Program-made: the position numbers and the translations under genes
In this document: piece after piece, positions 28,581 to 38,142 of the stretch
Layout: every line of letters starts with the position of its first letter
Position numbering within the stretch: position 1 is the stretch's first letter
Notes under the pieces: model-generated
What the model saw: the letters and a program-made list of their open reading frames with translations, nothing else
What the model was told of the DNA's origin: nothing
Database searches by the model: none
From: an uncultured Amylibacter sp.
GTDB lineage: Bacteria > Pseudomonadota > Alphaproteobacteria > Rhodobacterales > Rhodobacteraceae
Assembly (NCBI GenBank): GCA_905181935.1
Contig: CAJIZV010000004.1
Coordinates: 124,001-188,000, forward strand
DNA: 64,000 bases
Reading direction: 5' to 3'

Positions 28581-29675
28581 TTAATTTGCGTATCCAGGTA
28601 ACTCAAATGTTTCTGGGTATCCAAATAGTGCGGCGCTCCCACCAGTATGCAAGAACACAACATTGTCCATTCCTGCAAAATAACCCTTTTTGATTTGATC
28701 GATTAAACCATCAAGACCCTTGCCTGAATAAACAGGGTCGAAAAGTAATCCTTCAGTTTGCGCTAATAATTTAACTGCTTTTATCATACCATTAGTAGGT
28801 AATCCGTAACCAGGACCAACATAATCACAAATAGCACGGACTTTCTCACGTTCTATTTTTATACCAGTACCTAGGTAATCAGCTGTTTTTTGAGCTAAAT
28901 CAAAAACCATTTGTTCTTGTTTATCTTTAGGAGCTCTAACCCCTATTCCTAATAAGTGAATATTACTTTTAATTGCAGCTAAACCTGCTACTAGACCAGC
29001 CTGAGTTCCAGCACTTCCTGTAGCATGTACAAGGGAATCTATTTTTAAACCAATTTCTGAGGCTTGCTCGGTTAATTCTCTGGCACAGTTTACATATCCC
29101 AGTGCACCTATTGCATTAGAACCTCCACCAGGAATTATATATGGATTCTTGCCCTTTTCAATTAAATCATCAGCAAAATCTTGCATTTCTGCATTCATAT
29201 CAGTTCCACCACTTCGCTTTGAAACTGAAGCTCCATGCAGACGGTTAAGTAAAACGTTTCCATTTAAGATATAACTTTGATCATTTGATCCAGTTCTATC
29301 TTCTAATAAAATATGACATTCCATACCAAGCTTTGCAGCAGCTGCAGTAGTTTGCCTTGCATGATTTGATTGTGTTGCACCTTGAGTAATAATAGTATCT
29401 GCACCTTTTGATTGAGCATCTGCCATTAAAAATTCAAGTTTGCGTGTTTTATTTCCACCAGATGATAATCCTGTGCAATCATCACGCTTTACCCACAAGC
29501 GCGGACCACCTAATTTTTCACTTAATCTATCCATTGGCTCTAATGGAGTAGGTAAATGACCAAGTCGAACTTTGGGAAATTTTGCCAATGTTAAGGATAA
29601 ATCCTTACATAAACTTTGCTCTATTTCAGGAGAAAATGGCATTTCAAGTTCATTTGTTTGAGTTGCATTGGTCAC
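28581..29675 (-). CDS. PLP-dependent D-cysteine desulfhydrase family protein, possible L-cysteate sulfo-lyase
   Basis: A 364-residue fold-type II PLP enzyme. The PLP lysine lies in [11 protein letters not shown], followed by [51 protein letters not shown] and [15 protein letters not shown]. These blocks fit the D-cysteine desulfhydrase/ACC deaminase family; [19 protein letters not shown] resembles what I recall of CuyA, which desulfonates L-cysteate to pyruvate, sulfite and ammonium. Assignment to CuyA is inference. I chose GTG at 29675, with AAAGGAAT correctly spaced upstream; the longer frame to 29759 would nearly abut the divergent LysR gene and adds a hydrophobic non-family segment. Confidence 0.85.
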   Translation of the reverse strand: MTNATQTNELEMPFSPEIEQSLCKDLSLTLAKFPKVRLGHLPTPLEPMDRLSEKLGGPRLWVKRDDCTGLSSGGNKTRKLEFLMADAQSKGADTIITQGATQSNHARQTTAAAAKLGMECHILLEDRTGSNDQSYILNGNVLLNRLHGASVSKRSGGTDMNAEMQDFADDLIEKGKNPYIIPGGGSNAIGALGYVNCARELTEQASEIGLKIDSLVHATGSAGTQAGLVAGLAAIKSNIHLLGIGVRAPKDKQEQMVFDLAQKTADYLGTGIKIEREKVRAICDYVGPGYGLPTNGMIKAVKLLAQTEGLLFDPVYSGKGLDGLIDQIKKGYFAGMDNVVFLHTGGSAALFGYPETFELPGYAN

Positions 29676-29786
29676 AAGATTAATTCCTTTAATATGATTC
29701 ACCAATACATTTGCAAATACTAAAGCAAAAAAATAATGCTTTATTATTGGCCTACCCATACCTATTGTATGGCAAGGAGACCTTAA

Positions 29787-30698
29787 ATGGATATGAATTG
29801 GTTAGACGATGTTTTAATTCTTTTAGAAGAGGGAAACATGACTCGCGCAGCTGCAAGGCGCAACATCACCCAACCTGCTTTTTCTAGGCGCATTAGAAGC
29901 TTTGAAAATTGGCTTGGAGTGCGCGTACTAGATCGTGGCACCAATAAAATAAATATAACTCCCACCTTACGCTCTAATGAATCCGAGATTAGAGCTTTAG
30001 TAACAAGAATTAATGACCTTAAGGGTAAATTAGCCCATTATGATCCTGCAAGTACAATTGTATCCATTGCGGCACAGCATTCACCAATATTTACTGCTTT
30101 TCCCGACATGTCACTACATGCAAAAAAACATTATCCATCCCTAAAATTTCGACTCCGGGCAGCAAATCTTAGAGATTGTGTCACAATGTTTCTTCGAGGG
30201 GATACAAGCATGTTGTTATGTTACGAGTCTAATCAAGTTGGATCACTTCCATTTGGCGATACTATTAAAAGAGAACTATGGGGAAATGATTATTTGGTTC
30301 CAGTAGTTGGTGGAAAATTAAGATACTCAGTAAAGGACAGTGGATTAATACCATTAGAAACGCCCTCAATAGTTTATCCTGAAGAAAGTTATTTTGGCCA
30401 AGTTTTGAGCGCAAATAAACGAAACTTTGGCACTCCAAATTTTAGTAAGTCTGCAGTTTGTGAAACTGCTTTTTCCAATGGAATAAAAGAAATGGTTACA
30501 AAAGGTATTGGAGTTGGCTGGTTACCAGTGAGCATGATACATAGAGAACTTGAAAACGGTCAACTCATATCTTTATCAAATTCCTATGGAAAAGAATTAT
30601 TGGAAGTGGCCGTTTATGCAGATACAAAAGATGAAATGTCGCTATCATTATTAGATATTTGGGGTTTTAAGCAGCGGGCATCTAATAAACTTATCTAA
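29787..30698 (+). CDS. LysR-family transcriptional regulator
   Basis: A 303-residue regulator with the LysR helix-turn-helix at residues 2-60 ([19 protein letters not shown]) and a periplasmic-binding-like effector domain after about residue 90. It is divergent from the CuyA-like lyase and its transporter, the usual position for a LysR protein controlling the neighbouring operon. With the GTG start of the lyase at 29675, the shared intergenic region is 111 bases, enough for operators. The effector may be cysteate or the transported substrate (inference). Confidence 0.9.
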   Translation: MDMNWLDDVLILLEEGNMTRAAARRNITQPAFSRRIRSFENWLGVRVLDRGTNKINITPTLRSNESEIRALVTRINDLKGKLAHYDPASTIVSIAAQHSPIFTAFPDMSLHAKKHYPSLKFRLRAANLRDCVTMFLRGDTSMLLCYESNQVGSLPFGDTIKRELWGNDYLVPVVGGKLRYSVKDSGLIPLETPSIVYPEESYFGQVLSANKRNFGTPNFSKSAVCETAFSNGIKEMVTKGIGVGWLPVSMIHRELENGQLISLSNSYGKELLEVAVYADTKDEMSLSLLDIWGFKQRASNKLI

Positions 30699-31005
30699 TT
30701 TATAAATAATAAAAAAATCCTAGGAACTTTTTACGTGCCGTTGGGTTCCATAGGAACAGTTGGTTTGCCTGTTTGGTGGCCATAGGTGTTTGTGGGAATA
30801 TTTGGGTGTTTTTAGGTATCTATAGGGGGTGGTAGTAAGTTGGCTTAATACCCACACTTTTTGTAACCAGTAGAAGCGTTTGCTTCTTTAGAGCAAAAAC
30901 CAGCCTTTCATAAATTCAAGTATTCTAAAAAGGGGATAAGAAAGGGGACAATAATTTGATAAAAAGTAAAAAATGTAATGATTTCAAAAAATTAAATGAA
31001 TTTTG
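30699..31005. other. Non-coding region adjacent to the tRNA-Leu 3' end; possible old integration scar
   Basis: No credible ORF is present. The part from about 30719 to 30850 is unlike its surroundings: the plus strand is G/T-rich, with repeated TAGG-containing words and nested inverted repeats (CCTAGGAAC at 30719-30727 against GTTCCATAGG at 30745-30754, and GTTCC-ATA-GGAAC). It lies immediately past the 3' end of tRNA-Leu, a common attachment site for integrative elements. No integrase or duplicated tRNA end can be seen within the window. Confidence 0.4.
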
Positions 31006-31091
31006 TGGTGCGAGCGGGGGGACTTGAACCCCCACGCCCATACGGACAACAGATTTTAAGTCTGGCGCGTCTACCATTCCGCCACGCTCGC
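31006..31091 (-). tRNA. tRNA-Leu (anticodon UAA)
   Basis: An 86-nt class II tRNA including encoded CCA. The acceptor GCGAGCG pairs with CGCTCGC; the anticodon stem-loop CCAGA-CTTAAAA-TCTGT gives anticodon TAA; a long variable arm precedes the T arm GGGGG-TTCAAGT-CCCCC. It reads UUA and, with wobble, UUG codons, which are frequent in an AT-rich genome. Confidence 0.95.
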
Positions 31092-31147
31092 ATCACGCGG
31101 ACGTTGTGGCCTGTTAAATCAGGTTTGTAAACTGAATTACGTAAGTT

Positions 31148-32071
31148 TTAAAAAAAATTTATGCCCATTTGTGCGCGAAAGCGTTTTGCCATTTTATCAG
31201 CCATAGAAATTCCTTCACTTATTCGACATGTAATCTCATCAAATAATGCTTCAGATCCATCAGGGCGAATAACTTCGCCACGCAACCGCATCTGATCACC
31301 ATCTAATTCTGCTAGTCCTGCGATTGGTGTCTGACAAGATCCATCCAATCCAGCAAGTAGCGTGCGTTCAGCCGCTAAACGCAATGTAGCAGATACATCG
31401 TTAATAGCAGTTAACATTTCACATATTTCTAAATCATTTTCTCGTCGTTCAATACCGATGCATCCTTGAGCGATTGCGGGAAGCATGTCTTCTGTTTCTA
31501 TTGGGTTCGAGATGTCAGATCGGCCTAACCGGTTCAATCCAGCACAAGCCAAAAAAGTTGCATCAGCAATGCCTTCGCTCAACTTGCGTAATCGGGTTTG
31601 AACGTTACCACGAAACTCTACAATTTTCAAATCAGGCCTGCGATTGAGCAACTGTGCACGGCGACGTAAGCTAGATGTCCCAACAGTAGAACCCTCTGGC
31701 AACTCAGAAATAGCTTTATATTTTGGAGACACAAACGAATCACGCACATCTTCACGAGGCAAATAGCAATCCAAAATTAGGCCACTTGGACAAATGACAG
31801 GCATATCTTTCATTGAATGCACAGCGATATCAATATCACCTGATAGCATCGCTTCTTCAATTTCTTTAGTGAATAAACCCTTACCACCAACTTCACTCAA
31901 TGGGCGGTCTTGAATCATATCACCACTAGTTTTGATTACTAGAATCTTAAAACAATTTTCTTCTAATCCGGTTGAACGAATTAAACGCCCCATTGTTTCA
32001 TGGGCTTGAACTAACGCCAATGGAGAACCGCGAGTGCCGATAGTTAAAGGGGAATTTGATGTAAATCTCAT
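31148..32071 (-). CDS. hemC: Hydroxymethylbilane synthase (porphobilinogen deaminase)
   Basis: A 307-residue enzyme that polymerises four porphobilinogens to hydroxymethylbilane in haem synthesis. The start shows IGTRGSPLALVQA; the core has VHSMKDMP and VGTSSLRRRAQL; the dipyrromethane cofactor is held by the Cys in GLDGSCQTPIAG. It is divergent from hemE with 84 bases between the starts, so the two tetrapyrrole genes can share a regulatory region. Confidence 0.96.
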   Translation of the reverse strand: MRFTSNSPLTIGTRGSPLALVQAHETMGRLIRSTGLEENCFKILVIKTSGDMIQDRPLSEVGGKGLFTKEIEEAMLSGDIDIAVHSMKDMPVICPSGLILDCYLPREDVRDSFVSPKYKAISELPEGSTVGTSSLRRRAQLLNRRPDLKIVEFRGNVQTRLRKLSEGIADATFLACAGLNRLGRSDISNPIETEDMLPAIAQGCIGIERRENDLEICEMLTAINDVSATLRLAAERTLLAGLDGSCQTPIAGLAELDGDQMRLRGEVIRPDGSEALFDEITCRISEGISMADKMAKRFRAQMGINFF

Positions 32072-32155
32072 ATTTTTTTATAACCCCCTGTGGCATTAGC
32101 TACAATGGGAATGATTATACTTTCCACTGTGACATATCCTCGCTAAAACAAAATT

Positions 32156-33193
32156 ATGAAGACAAAAGAAAAATTAATAATTCGTGCCCTGAATGGGGAG
32201 ACTTTAAACACGCCTCCAATTTGGATGATGCGCCAAGCGGGCCGGTATCTACCAGAGTATAAGGCTACCCGCTCTATTGCTGGCGATTTTTTATCTCTAT
32301 GCTACAATCCAGAGTTGGCAACCGAAGTTACACTTCAGCCTATAAGAAGATATGGGTTTGACGCAGCTATTTTGTTTGCCGATATTCTATTAATTCCGCA
32401 AGCCTTAGGCGCAAAGCTTTGGTTTGTGACAGGAGAAGGCCCACGGCTGTCAACCATAACGAGCCAAAAAGATTTAGACTCACTTGGACAAGTAGGTGAT
32501 ATTGATGCGGTTCTATCTCCAATATATAAGACCGTGCAAAACCTCTCGCGTGAACTTCCTGAGAAAACTACATTGATAGGTTTTGCAGGGGCACCTTGGA
32601 CAGTTGCAACGTATATGATAGCCGGTCGCGGCACACCAGATCAACGCCCAGCACTTGATTTGATTAAGAGCCAGCCCAAAATATTTGATGCTTTAATAGA
32701 TAAAATTACTGATGCTACAATTCATTATATGTCACGTCAAATCGATGCTGGGGCTGAAGTAGTTAAAATTTTTGATAGTTGGGCAGGATCTCTTAAAGGT
32801 AATTTGTTCGATCGTTACTCAACAATTCCAGCCAAAAAAATTGTATCTGAATTACGCGAACGTCACCCAAATATTAAAATTATAGGGTTTCCTCGTGGTG
32901 CAACGAATGAAGGTTACATCAACTACGCCAATGAAACAGGCGTTGACTGTGTGGCAATCGATAGCTCAGTCGATATACAATGGGCTGCTGATTACCTGCA
33001 GAAAATTACTTGTGTACAAGGAAATTTAGATCAAAGTCTTTTAGTATCTGGCGGTGAAAAGCTTACTTCAGAATCTAAACGAATTGTTGAAGCACTATCA
33101 AAAGGTCCACATATTTTTAACCTTGGGCACGGCATCACTCCAGACGCTGATCCTGAAAATGTTACAAAAATGATTCATGCAGTACGCAGCTAA
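32156..33193 (+). CDS. hemE: Uroporphyrinogen decarboxylase
   Basis: A 345-residue cytoplasmic enzyme that removes the four acetate carboxyls of uroporphyrinogen III to give coproporphyrinogen III. The signature block [20 protein letters not shown] appears at residues 20-39, the active-site Asp in [12 protein letters not shown], followed by [18 protein letters not shown] and the C-terminal [16 protein letters not shown]. Divergent from hemC; the DMT transporter gene follows 22 bases downstream. Confidence 0.96.
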   Translation: MKTKEKLIIRALNGETLNTPPIWMMRQAGRYLPEYKATRSIAGDFLSLCYNPELATEVTLQPIRRYGFDAAILFADILLIPQALGAKLWFVTGEGPRLSTITSQKDLDSLGQVGDIDAVLSPIYKTVQNLSRELPEKTTLIGFAGAPWTVATYMIAGRGTPDQRPALDLIKSQPKIFDALIDKITDATIHYMSRQIDAGAEVVKIFDSWAGSLKGNLFDRYSTIPAKKIVSELRERHPNIKIIGFPRGATNEGYINYANETGVDCVAIDSSVDIQWAADYLQKITCVQGNLDQSLLVSGGEKLTSESKRIVEALSKGPHIFNLGHGITPDADPENVTKMIHAVRS

Positions 33194-33214
33194 CCGCCAC
33201 AGAAAGACAGCCGC

Positions 33215-34102
33215 ATGCCCAGTCCAACCCAAGAATCTGAGAATTGGCGTGGCATCTTATGGGCCATGTTATCTGTTTTAGGTGCCTCAGCTATGGCAGT
33301 TTCGGTTCGGGGTGCATCGCTAGGATTAGATACACGACTTATAGTTGGCTACCGCTTATTTTTCACATTAATAATTCTTGGCCTAACACTTTTTCTAATT
33401 CCACACTTAAGATCAGAAATTAGATTTAATCACCCACGTGCACATTTGATTCGTGGATTCCTTATGGCCTGCTCTATTCATTTTGGCTTTTATACACTAT
33501 CAGTTGTGCCACTAGCTGCAGCAGCAATTCTATTCGCAACAGCACCAATATTTGCAACTATTTTTAGTGTAATACTAGGGCGTGAAACTATTGGCCCACG
33601 CCGTACCATAGCTATAGTCGTGGGGTTCCTTGGAACAATTATTGTTATGCGACCTTCATCTGAGCTAATTGATATTAATATGATTTATGGAATCGCATCA
33701 TCTATCTTTTTTGGCTTTGCTTTAGTTATGTCACGAAATCTAGCACGAACTGATGGGCCTATCAGCACATTAATTTCCAGCACCGCAATTGGCCTAATAA
33801 TTACAATTCCACTAGCAGCACCCGTATTTGAAATCACCACAGATTTAACATTAATCTTATGGATTTCAGTACTTATTATCTTTGGCATATTACGCCAATA
33901 CGCAGACATTCAAGCATACCGTTATGCACAAGCTGCCGTGATAGCCCCAATATCGTATTTCCGTATGGTGTTAATTGGCGTTATGGCTTTTTTCTTTTTT
34001 GAGGAAATCCCAATTTTAACAACATATATTGGTGCATTTATTGTTATTGCATCAACTATCTACATAACTAATCGCGAAAGAATTGCAAAAAATTTAAACT
34101 GA
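33215..34102 (+). CDS. DMT superfamily transporter (EamA family)
   Basis: A 295-residue inner-membrane protein with ten predicted helices in two EamA repeats (about residues 12-140 and 152-288). The first repeat shows the family feature [27 protein letters not shown] near its end. Such carriers usually export or import small metabolites; the substrate cannot be told here. It follows hemE by 22 bases, so it may be co-transcribed. It overlaps the convergent recR by nine bases. Confidence 0.9.
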   Translation: MPSPTQESENWRGILWAMLSVLGASAMAVSVRGASLGLDTRLIVGYRLFFTLIILGLTLFLIPHLRSEIRFNHPRAHLIRGFLMACSIHFGFYTLSVVPLAAAAILFATAPIFATIFSVILGRETIGPRRTIAIVVGFLGTIIVMRPSSELIDINMIYGIASSIFFGFALVMSRNLARTDGPISTLISSTAIGLIITIPLAAPVFEITTDLTLILWISVLIIFGILRQYADIQAYRYAQAAVIAPISYFRMVLIGVMAFFFFEEIPILTTYIGAFIVIASTIYITNRERIAKNLN

Positions 34103-34690
34103 CTTACGTGCATTTAATGCTGCTGAAATTGTTCCATCATCTAAATAATCAAGTTCGCCACCAATAGGTACACCTTGAGCCAAAGATGTAACGGCCACAT
34201 CCATATCGTCTAATTGGTCAGCAATATAGTGCGCTGTAGTTTGACCATCTACTGTAGCATTGAGGGCTAAAATAACTTCATTAACCTCTTCCCCTTTAAC
34301 GCGGTTAACTAAATGAGGTATCCGTAATTCTTCAGGGCCAACACCATCCAAAGCTGATAGGTTTCCACCCAGAACGTGGTAACGGCCCTTAAACACATTA
34401 GACCGCTCCATTGCCCATAAATCTGCAACATCCTCAACGACACAAATTTGCCCAATCTTACGTTTTGGAGTATCGCAGATTTCACAAATTTCAGTTGTAT
34501 CAATGTTTCCACAGTTGATGCATTCTCTTGCAGATTGTGCTACATTAAATAATGCATCAGATAATGGTGATAATAAAATATCACGTTTTTTAATTAATTG
34601 TAAAACAGCCCTACGCGCTGACCTTGGGCCAAGGCCTGGCAACTTTGCCATTAAAGCAATTAAAATATTAATATCTTGGTTGTTAGACAT
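34094..34690 (-). CDS. recR: Recombination protein RecR
   Basis: A 198-residue ring-forming RecFOR component. The helix-hairpin-helix [14 protein letters not shown] is at residues 14-27, the C4 zinc finger is [16 protein letters not shown] (about 57-72), and the Toprim domain begins with [16 protein letters not shown] and continues to [18 protein letters not shown]. It is the last gene of dnaX-ybaB-recR, directly abutting ybaB. Confidence 0.96.
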   Translation of the reverse strand: MSNNQDINILIALMAKLPGLGPRSARRAVLQLIKKRDILLSPLSDALFNVAQSARECINCGNIDTTEICEICDTPKRKIGQICVVEDVADLWAMERSNVFKGRYHVLGGNLSALDGVGPEELRIPHLVNRVKGEEVNEVILALNATVDGQTTAHYIADQLDDMDVAVTSLAQGVPIGGELDYLDDGTISAALNARKSV

Positions 34691-35026
34691 TTAGAATGGC
34701 AGTTTCAAACCAGCAGGTAAATTTAAACCTTCAGTTATCTTACTCATTTCTGATTTAGCCTTAATATCTGCCTTATCTTTACCATCTTTTAGTGCAGCAA
34801 TAATCAAATCCTCAACAACTTCCTTATCATTTGGACTAAATATAGATTGATCAATATTCAACGATTTCACTTCACCCTTACCATTGACACGGCACGTAAC
34901 AAGACCAGCCCCAGCTTCACCATCAACTTCCATTGCAGCAATCTTAGTTTGTGCCTCTTCAACTTTAGCCTGCATTTCTTTGGCTTTAGCCATCATATTA
35001 GCCATGTCGCCTATACCTTTTAGCAT
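34691..35026 (-). CDS. ybaB: YbaB/EbfC family nucleoid-associated protein
   Basis: A 111-residue DNA-binding protein. The family's N-terminal long helix (IGDMANMMAKAKEMQAKVEEAQTKIAAMEV) is followed by the beta-sheet with GAGLVTCRVNGKGEVKSLNID and the helical DLIIAALKDGKDKA segment. It forms tweezer-like dimers that coat DNA. It sits between dnaX (12 bases upstream) and recR (no gap), the conserved order in Proteobacteria. Confidence 0.94.
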   Translation of the reverse strand: MLKGIGDMANMMAKAKEMQAKVEEAQTKIAAMEVDGEAGAGLVTCRVNGKGEVKSLNIDQSIFSPNDKEVVEDLIIAALKDGKDKADIKAKSEMSKITEGLNLPAGLKLPF

Positions 35027-35038
35027 TTTTGCACTCCC

Positions 35039-36823
35039 TTAATTATCTTCAAACGGGTCCCAGTCATCATCATCTTCTGGAACTTCTTGTAATATTTGAT
35101 CATCTATAGCCATATCTTCCATCGAGCGAACATCTCTAATTTCTGCATTTGGAAAAGCCAGTAATGTTGCTAAAACTAATGGATGTGAAGAAACTTTGGC
35201 ATGCAAATCGTCACGTGCCTCAATTTTCTGTTCGGCAACAGTCGCACCACCACCTTCATTAACAAGGATAATCCCCCATCGAGCACCAGTCCAGCTTTGT
35301 AACTTCTGCCCCAAACGTTGAGGTAAATCACTTGGCGCATCATTTGTAGGCTGAAATTCCAATCGGCCAGGCAAATACTTCACAACACGAACATATGTTT
35401 CCACATCATACAGTAGCTTCATATCACGTCGCGATCGGATTAATTCTAATACTTGCTCAAAGCGCTCAAACTGCACCAATTTTTGGTCATCTGGCATTTT
35501 AGCAATCGCCGTAGCAATTCCAACTTTAATAACTGACGTTGATCCACCCGCCGGGCTTTGACCAATTGATTGTATTTGAGAGTTACTAATTAATTCTCCA
35601 GGACCTGAAACACCTCCGCCACCAGATGGAGGTAATGGAGGTGAATTTGGATCATTTTGTAATTTTTTGATTAGTTCCTCAGGGCTTGGCAAATCAGCTA
35701 CATGAGTAAGACGAATAATCGCCATCTCTGCTGCCATCATGGCATTTGGCGCAGCCATCACTTCCTCTATTGCTTTTAAGAGCATTTGCCACATCCGCGT
35801 CATAGCTCGCATTGGCAAATCAGCGGCCGCCGCTTTACCCCTCTCTCGCTCATCAGGTGAAACAGTTGGATCATCCACCGTATGCGGGGAAATTTTTATT
35901 ACTGAGATCCAATGGGTAATTTCTGCTAAATCACGCAATATAGCCAACGGATCAGCACCATCAGCATATTGCTCTGCTAGCTCTTGCAAGGCTTTATCGG
36001 CTCGTCCACGCATTATCATGTCAAATAAGTCTAATACTCTGCCACGGTCTGCTAAACCTAACATTGCCCTCACTTGCACTGCAGTGGTTTCACCAGCCCC
36101 ATGTGCAATTGCTTGATCCAATAAAGAAATTGCATCGCGCGCAGAACCTTCGCTGCTTCGCGTGATTAATGCTATTGCATCTTCTGCAATATTTGCATTT
36201 TCAGAATTTGCTATACGGTTTAACAGCCCAATCATTACATCAGGCTCAATACGGCGCAAATCAAACCTTTGGCAGCGTGATAAAACTGTAACAGGAATCT
36301 TACGAATTTCAGTGGTAGCAAAAATAAATTTTACATGCTCGGGTGGTTCTTCAAGCGTCTTCAACAGGGCGTTAAACGCACTGGTTGATAACATATGAAC
36401 CTCGTCAATAATATAAATCTTATACCGGGCTGACGTAGTTGAATAATGCACACTGTCAATAATTTCACGGATATCACCAACACCTGTTCGACTGGCAGCA
36501 TCCATCTCCATAACATCAACGTGGCGACCATCCACAATTGAGACACAGTGTACACATTGGCCACAAGGCTCCGTAGTTGGGCCGCCTTGCCCATCAACAC
36601 CAATGCAGTTCATACCTTTAGCAATAATTCTTGCAGTCGTTGTTTTTCCAGTTCCACGAATTCCAGTCATTACAAATGCATGGGCAATTCGATCTGCTTC
36701 AAACGCATTTCTTAGCGTTCGAACCATTGAATCTTGTCCAACCATATCAGAAAATGTTTCTGGACGGTACTTACGCGCCAACACCTGATATGCTGTTTTG
36801 GGGGTATCTGAAGTTTCGTTCAT
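35039..36823 (-). CDS. dnaX: DNA polymerase III subunit tau (gamma/tau)
   Basis: This clamp-loader ATPase has QVLARKYRPETFSDMVGQ at the start, Walker A GIRGTGKTTTAR, a C4 zinc module (CIGV..CGQCVHC), Walker B IYIIDEVHML, sensor-1 FATTEIRKIPVTVLSRCQ and SRC finger. The tau-specific part follows a Pro/Gly-rich linker at about residues 395-420. I chose ATG at 36823 (594 residues) rather than the GTG three codons earlier. An A6 run at 35663-35668, where a -1 shift leads to UGA four codons on, may allow a gamma-like short product of about 390 residues (hypothesis). Confidence 0.94.
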   Translation of the reverse strand: MNETSDTPKTAYQVLARKYRPETFSDMVGQDSMVRTLRNAFEADRIAHAFVMTGIRGTGKTTTARIIAKGMNCIGVDGQGGPTTEPCGQCVHCVSIVDGRHVDVMEMDAASRTGVGDIREIIDSVHYSTTSARYKIYIIDEVHMLSTSAFNALLKTLEEPPEHVKFIFATTEIRKIPVTVLSRCQRFDLRRIEPDVMIGLLNRIANSENANIAEDAIALITRSSEGSARDAISLLDQAIAHGAGETTAVQVRAMLGLADRGRVLDLFDMIMRGRADKALQELAEQYADGADPLAILRDLAEITHWISVIKISPHTVDDPTVSPDERERGKAAAADLPMRAMTRMWQMLLKAIEEVMAAPNAMMAAEMAIIRLTHVADLPSPEELIKKLQNDPNSPPLPPSGGGGVSGPGELISNSQIQSIGQSPAGGSTSVIKVGIATAIAKMPDDQKLVQFERFEQVLELIRSRRDMKLLYDVETYVRVVKYLPGRLEFQPTNDAPSDLPQRLGQKLQSWTGARWGIILVNEGGGATVAEQKIEARDDLHAKVSSHPLVLATLLAFPNAEIRDVRSMEDMAIDDQILQEVPEDDDDWDPFEDN

Positions 36824-36984
36824 TATTTCCACAGCCTTGCAATCCTCTTACTAACGTAAAGCTTGCAATCAACCACGGCAAGGCTCTGTTTAATAACTCA
36901 CATACATTTTATTTCATCAATGAATAAAAAATAGCATTAATATTAAATGGGACAACAGGTTTAATTGAAACGGTTTTTATTAGG

Positions 36985-37082
36985 GTGAGAGGCTGGACAG
37001 CGACCCAAACGGGGCTCGTTGCGGCTGCTTCCTTCCGGACCTGACCGGGTTGGCGAGGCGCTTGCCCGCGCCAACCTCTCGA
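36985..37082 (-). ncRNA. ffs: Signal recognition particle RNA (4.5S, small bacterial type)
   Basis: On the minus strand the universally conserved apical segment GGTCAGGTCCGGAAGGAAGC is present, which binds Ffh. The flanks pair into the long SRP hairpin: GAGAGGTTGG near the 5' end against CCAGCCTCTC near the 3' end. About 98 nt, the size of the 4.5S class. It is transcribed toward dnaX, a position I recall as common in Alphaproteobacteria. The exact ends are uncertain by a few bases. Confidence 0.93.
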
Positions 37083-37142
37083 CCACTGATATAAAGCGTT
37101 ATATAGATAGCTTCAAGAGTAGAGAGAGCACAAAGGAAAACT

Positions 37143-38123
37143 ATGTTAAATCTGCAGGAACTAAGCTTTTGTGGCTCAAATTTTAATAGAGCGGCGCATT
37201 TACGTAAAGAAAAAAATTCAAATAAATTAGGTTCAAGTGGAAAAACTCTGATTCTATGGCGGGGAAAGCCATTAGTAGATGAAAATAATCTTAAACTTGT
37301 TTTTTTACCCTTGAGCCATGAAATAATTTCTCAATCACAAACATCAAGAATTTTTTTGGGCCAATCAAAAGATATAGATTATTTCGCTCATGACATTTCG
37401 GATTGGGAGCCTAGCAATTTAGAACCCAATACCCCTTCATCATTCTTGGATGATACCACTCAACATCATCCAAGCCTGCAAAAACACGAAAGATTCAACG
37501 ACTTACGTTTAATTATGACACAATTACCTGCGGAAGATGCTGGTTTGGTTTCAACAGCTAAAGCATTATTTGCATGGCATAAATCACATCAGTTTTGCGC
37601 GAAATGTGGACATAAATCCGTATCTTCTCAAGCAGGGTGGCAACGGGACTGTAGCACTTGTGAATCCCCACATTACCCCCGCACAGACCCAGTAGTTATA
37701 ATGTTAATTACAGACGGAAATAACCTCTTGCTTGGGCGCTCTCCCCACTGGCCAAAAAAAATGTATTCTTGTTTGGCAGGTTTTATTGAGCCAGGTGAAA
37801 CTCTTGAAGCTGCAGTGGCGCGTGAGGTGAAAGAAGAAACTAATATTGAGATTGGCGCTGTAAGTTATGTTACATCCCAACCTTGGGCGTTTCCTACGTC
37901 CTTAATGTTTGGTTGTATTGCATCTGCAACATCTCATCAAATTACGATTGATCCCGTTGAGCTGGACGACGCAATTTGGGTGAGTAAGGAAACCCTTGTA
38001 AAAGCGTATTCAGGTATTGATGTTGGTATTTTACCTGCGCGCCAAGGTGCAATTGCTGAATTTCTTATTCGAAACTGGGTTAAAGGCACGCTCGTCAATG
38101 ACGTGCTAGGCTTAAAAAAGTAA
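37143..38123 (+). CDS. nudC: NAD+ diphosphatase (NudC-type Nudix hydrolase)
   Basis: A 326-residue Nudix enzyme that hydrolyses NADH/NAD+ to NMN and AMP and can remove NAD caps from RNA. A zinc ribbon (CAKCGHKS and CSTCESPHYPR, about residues 155-180) precedes the Nudix box GFIEPGETLEAAVAREVKEE, and the NudC-specific SQPWAFPTSLMFG follows it. The N-terminal domain is divergent, as is usual. An AAGGAAAAC sequence lies just before the ATG. The divergent SRP RNA is upstream; it is convergent with pheA, 19 bases away. Confidence 0.93.
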   Translation: MLNLQELSFCGSNFNRAAHLRKEKNSNKLGSSGKTLILWRGKPLVDENNLKLVFLPLSHEIISQSQTSRIFLGQSKDIDYFAHDISDWEPSNLEPNTPSSFLDDTTQHHPSLQKHERFNDLRLIMTQLPAEDAGLVSTAKALFAWHKSHQFCAKCGHKSVSSQAGWQRDCSTCESPHYPRTDPVVIMLITDGNNLLLGRSPHWPKKMYSCLAGFIEPGETLEAAVAREVKEETNIEIGAVSYVTSQPWAFPTSLMFGCIASATSHQITIDPVELDDAIWVSKETLVKAYSGIDVGILPARQGAIAEFLIRNWVKGTLVNDVLGLKK

Positions 38124-38142
38124 AATTTAAAATTTAAAATTT

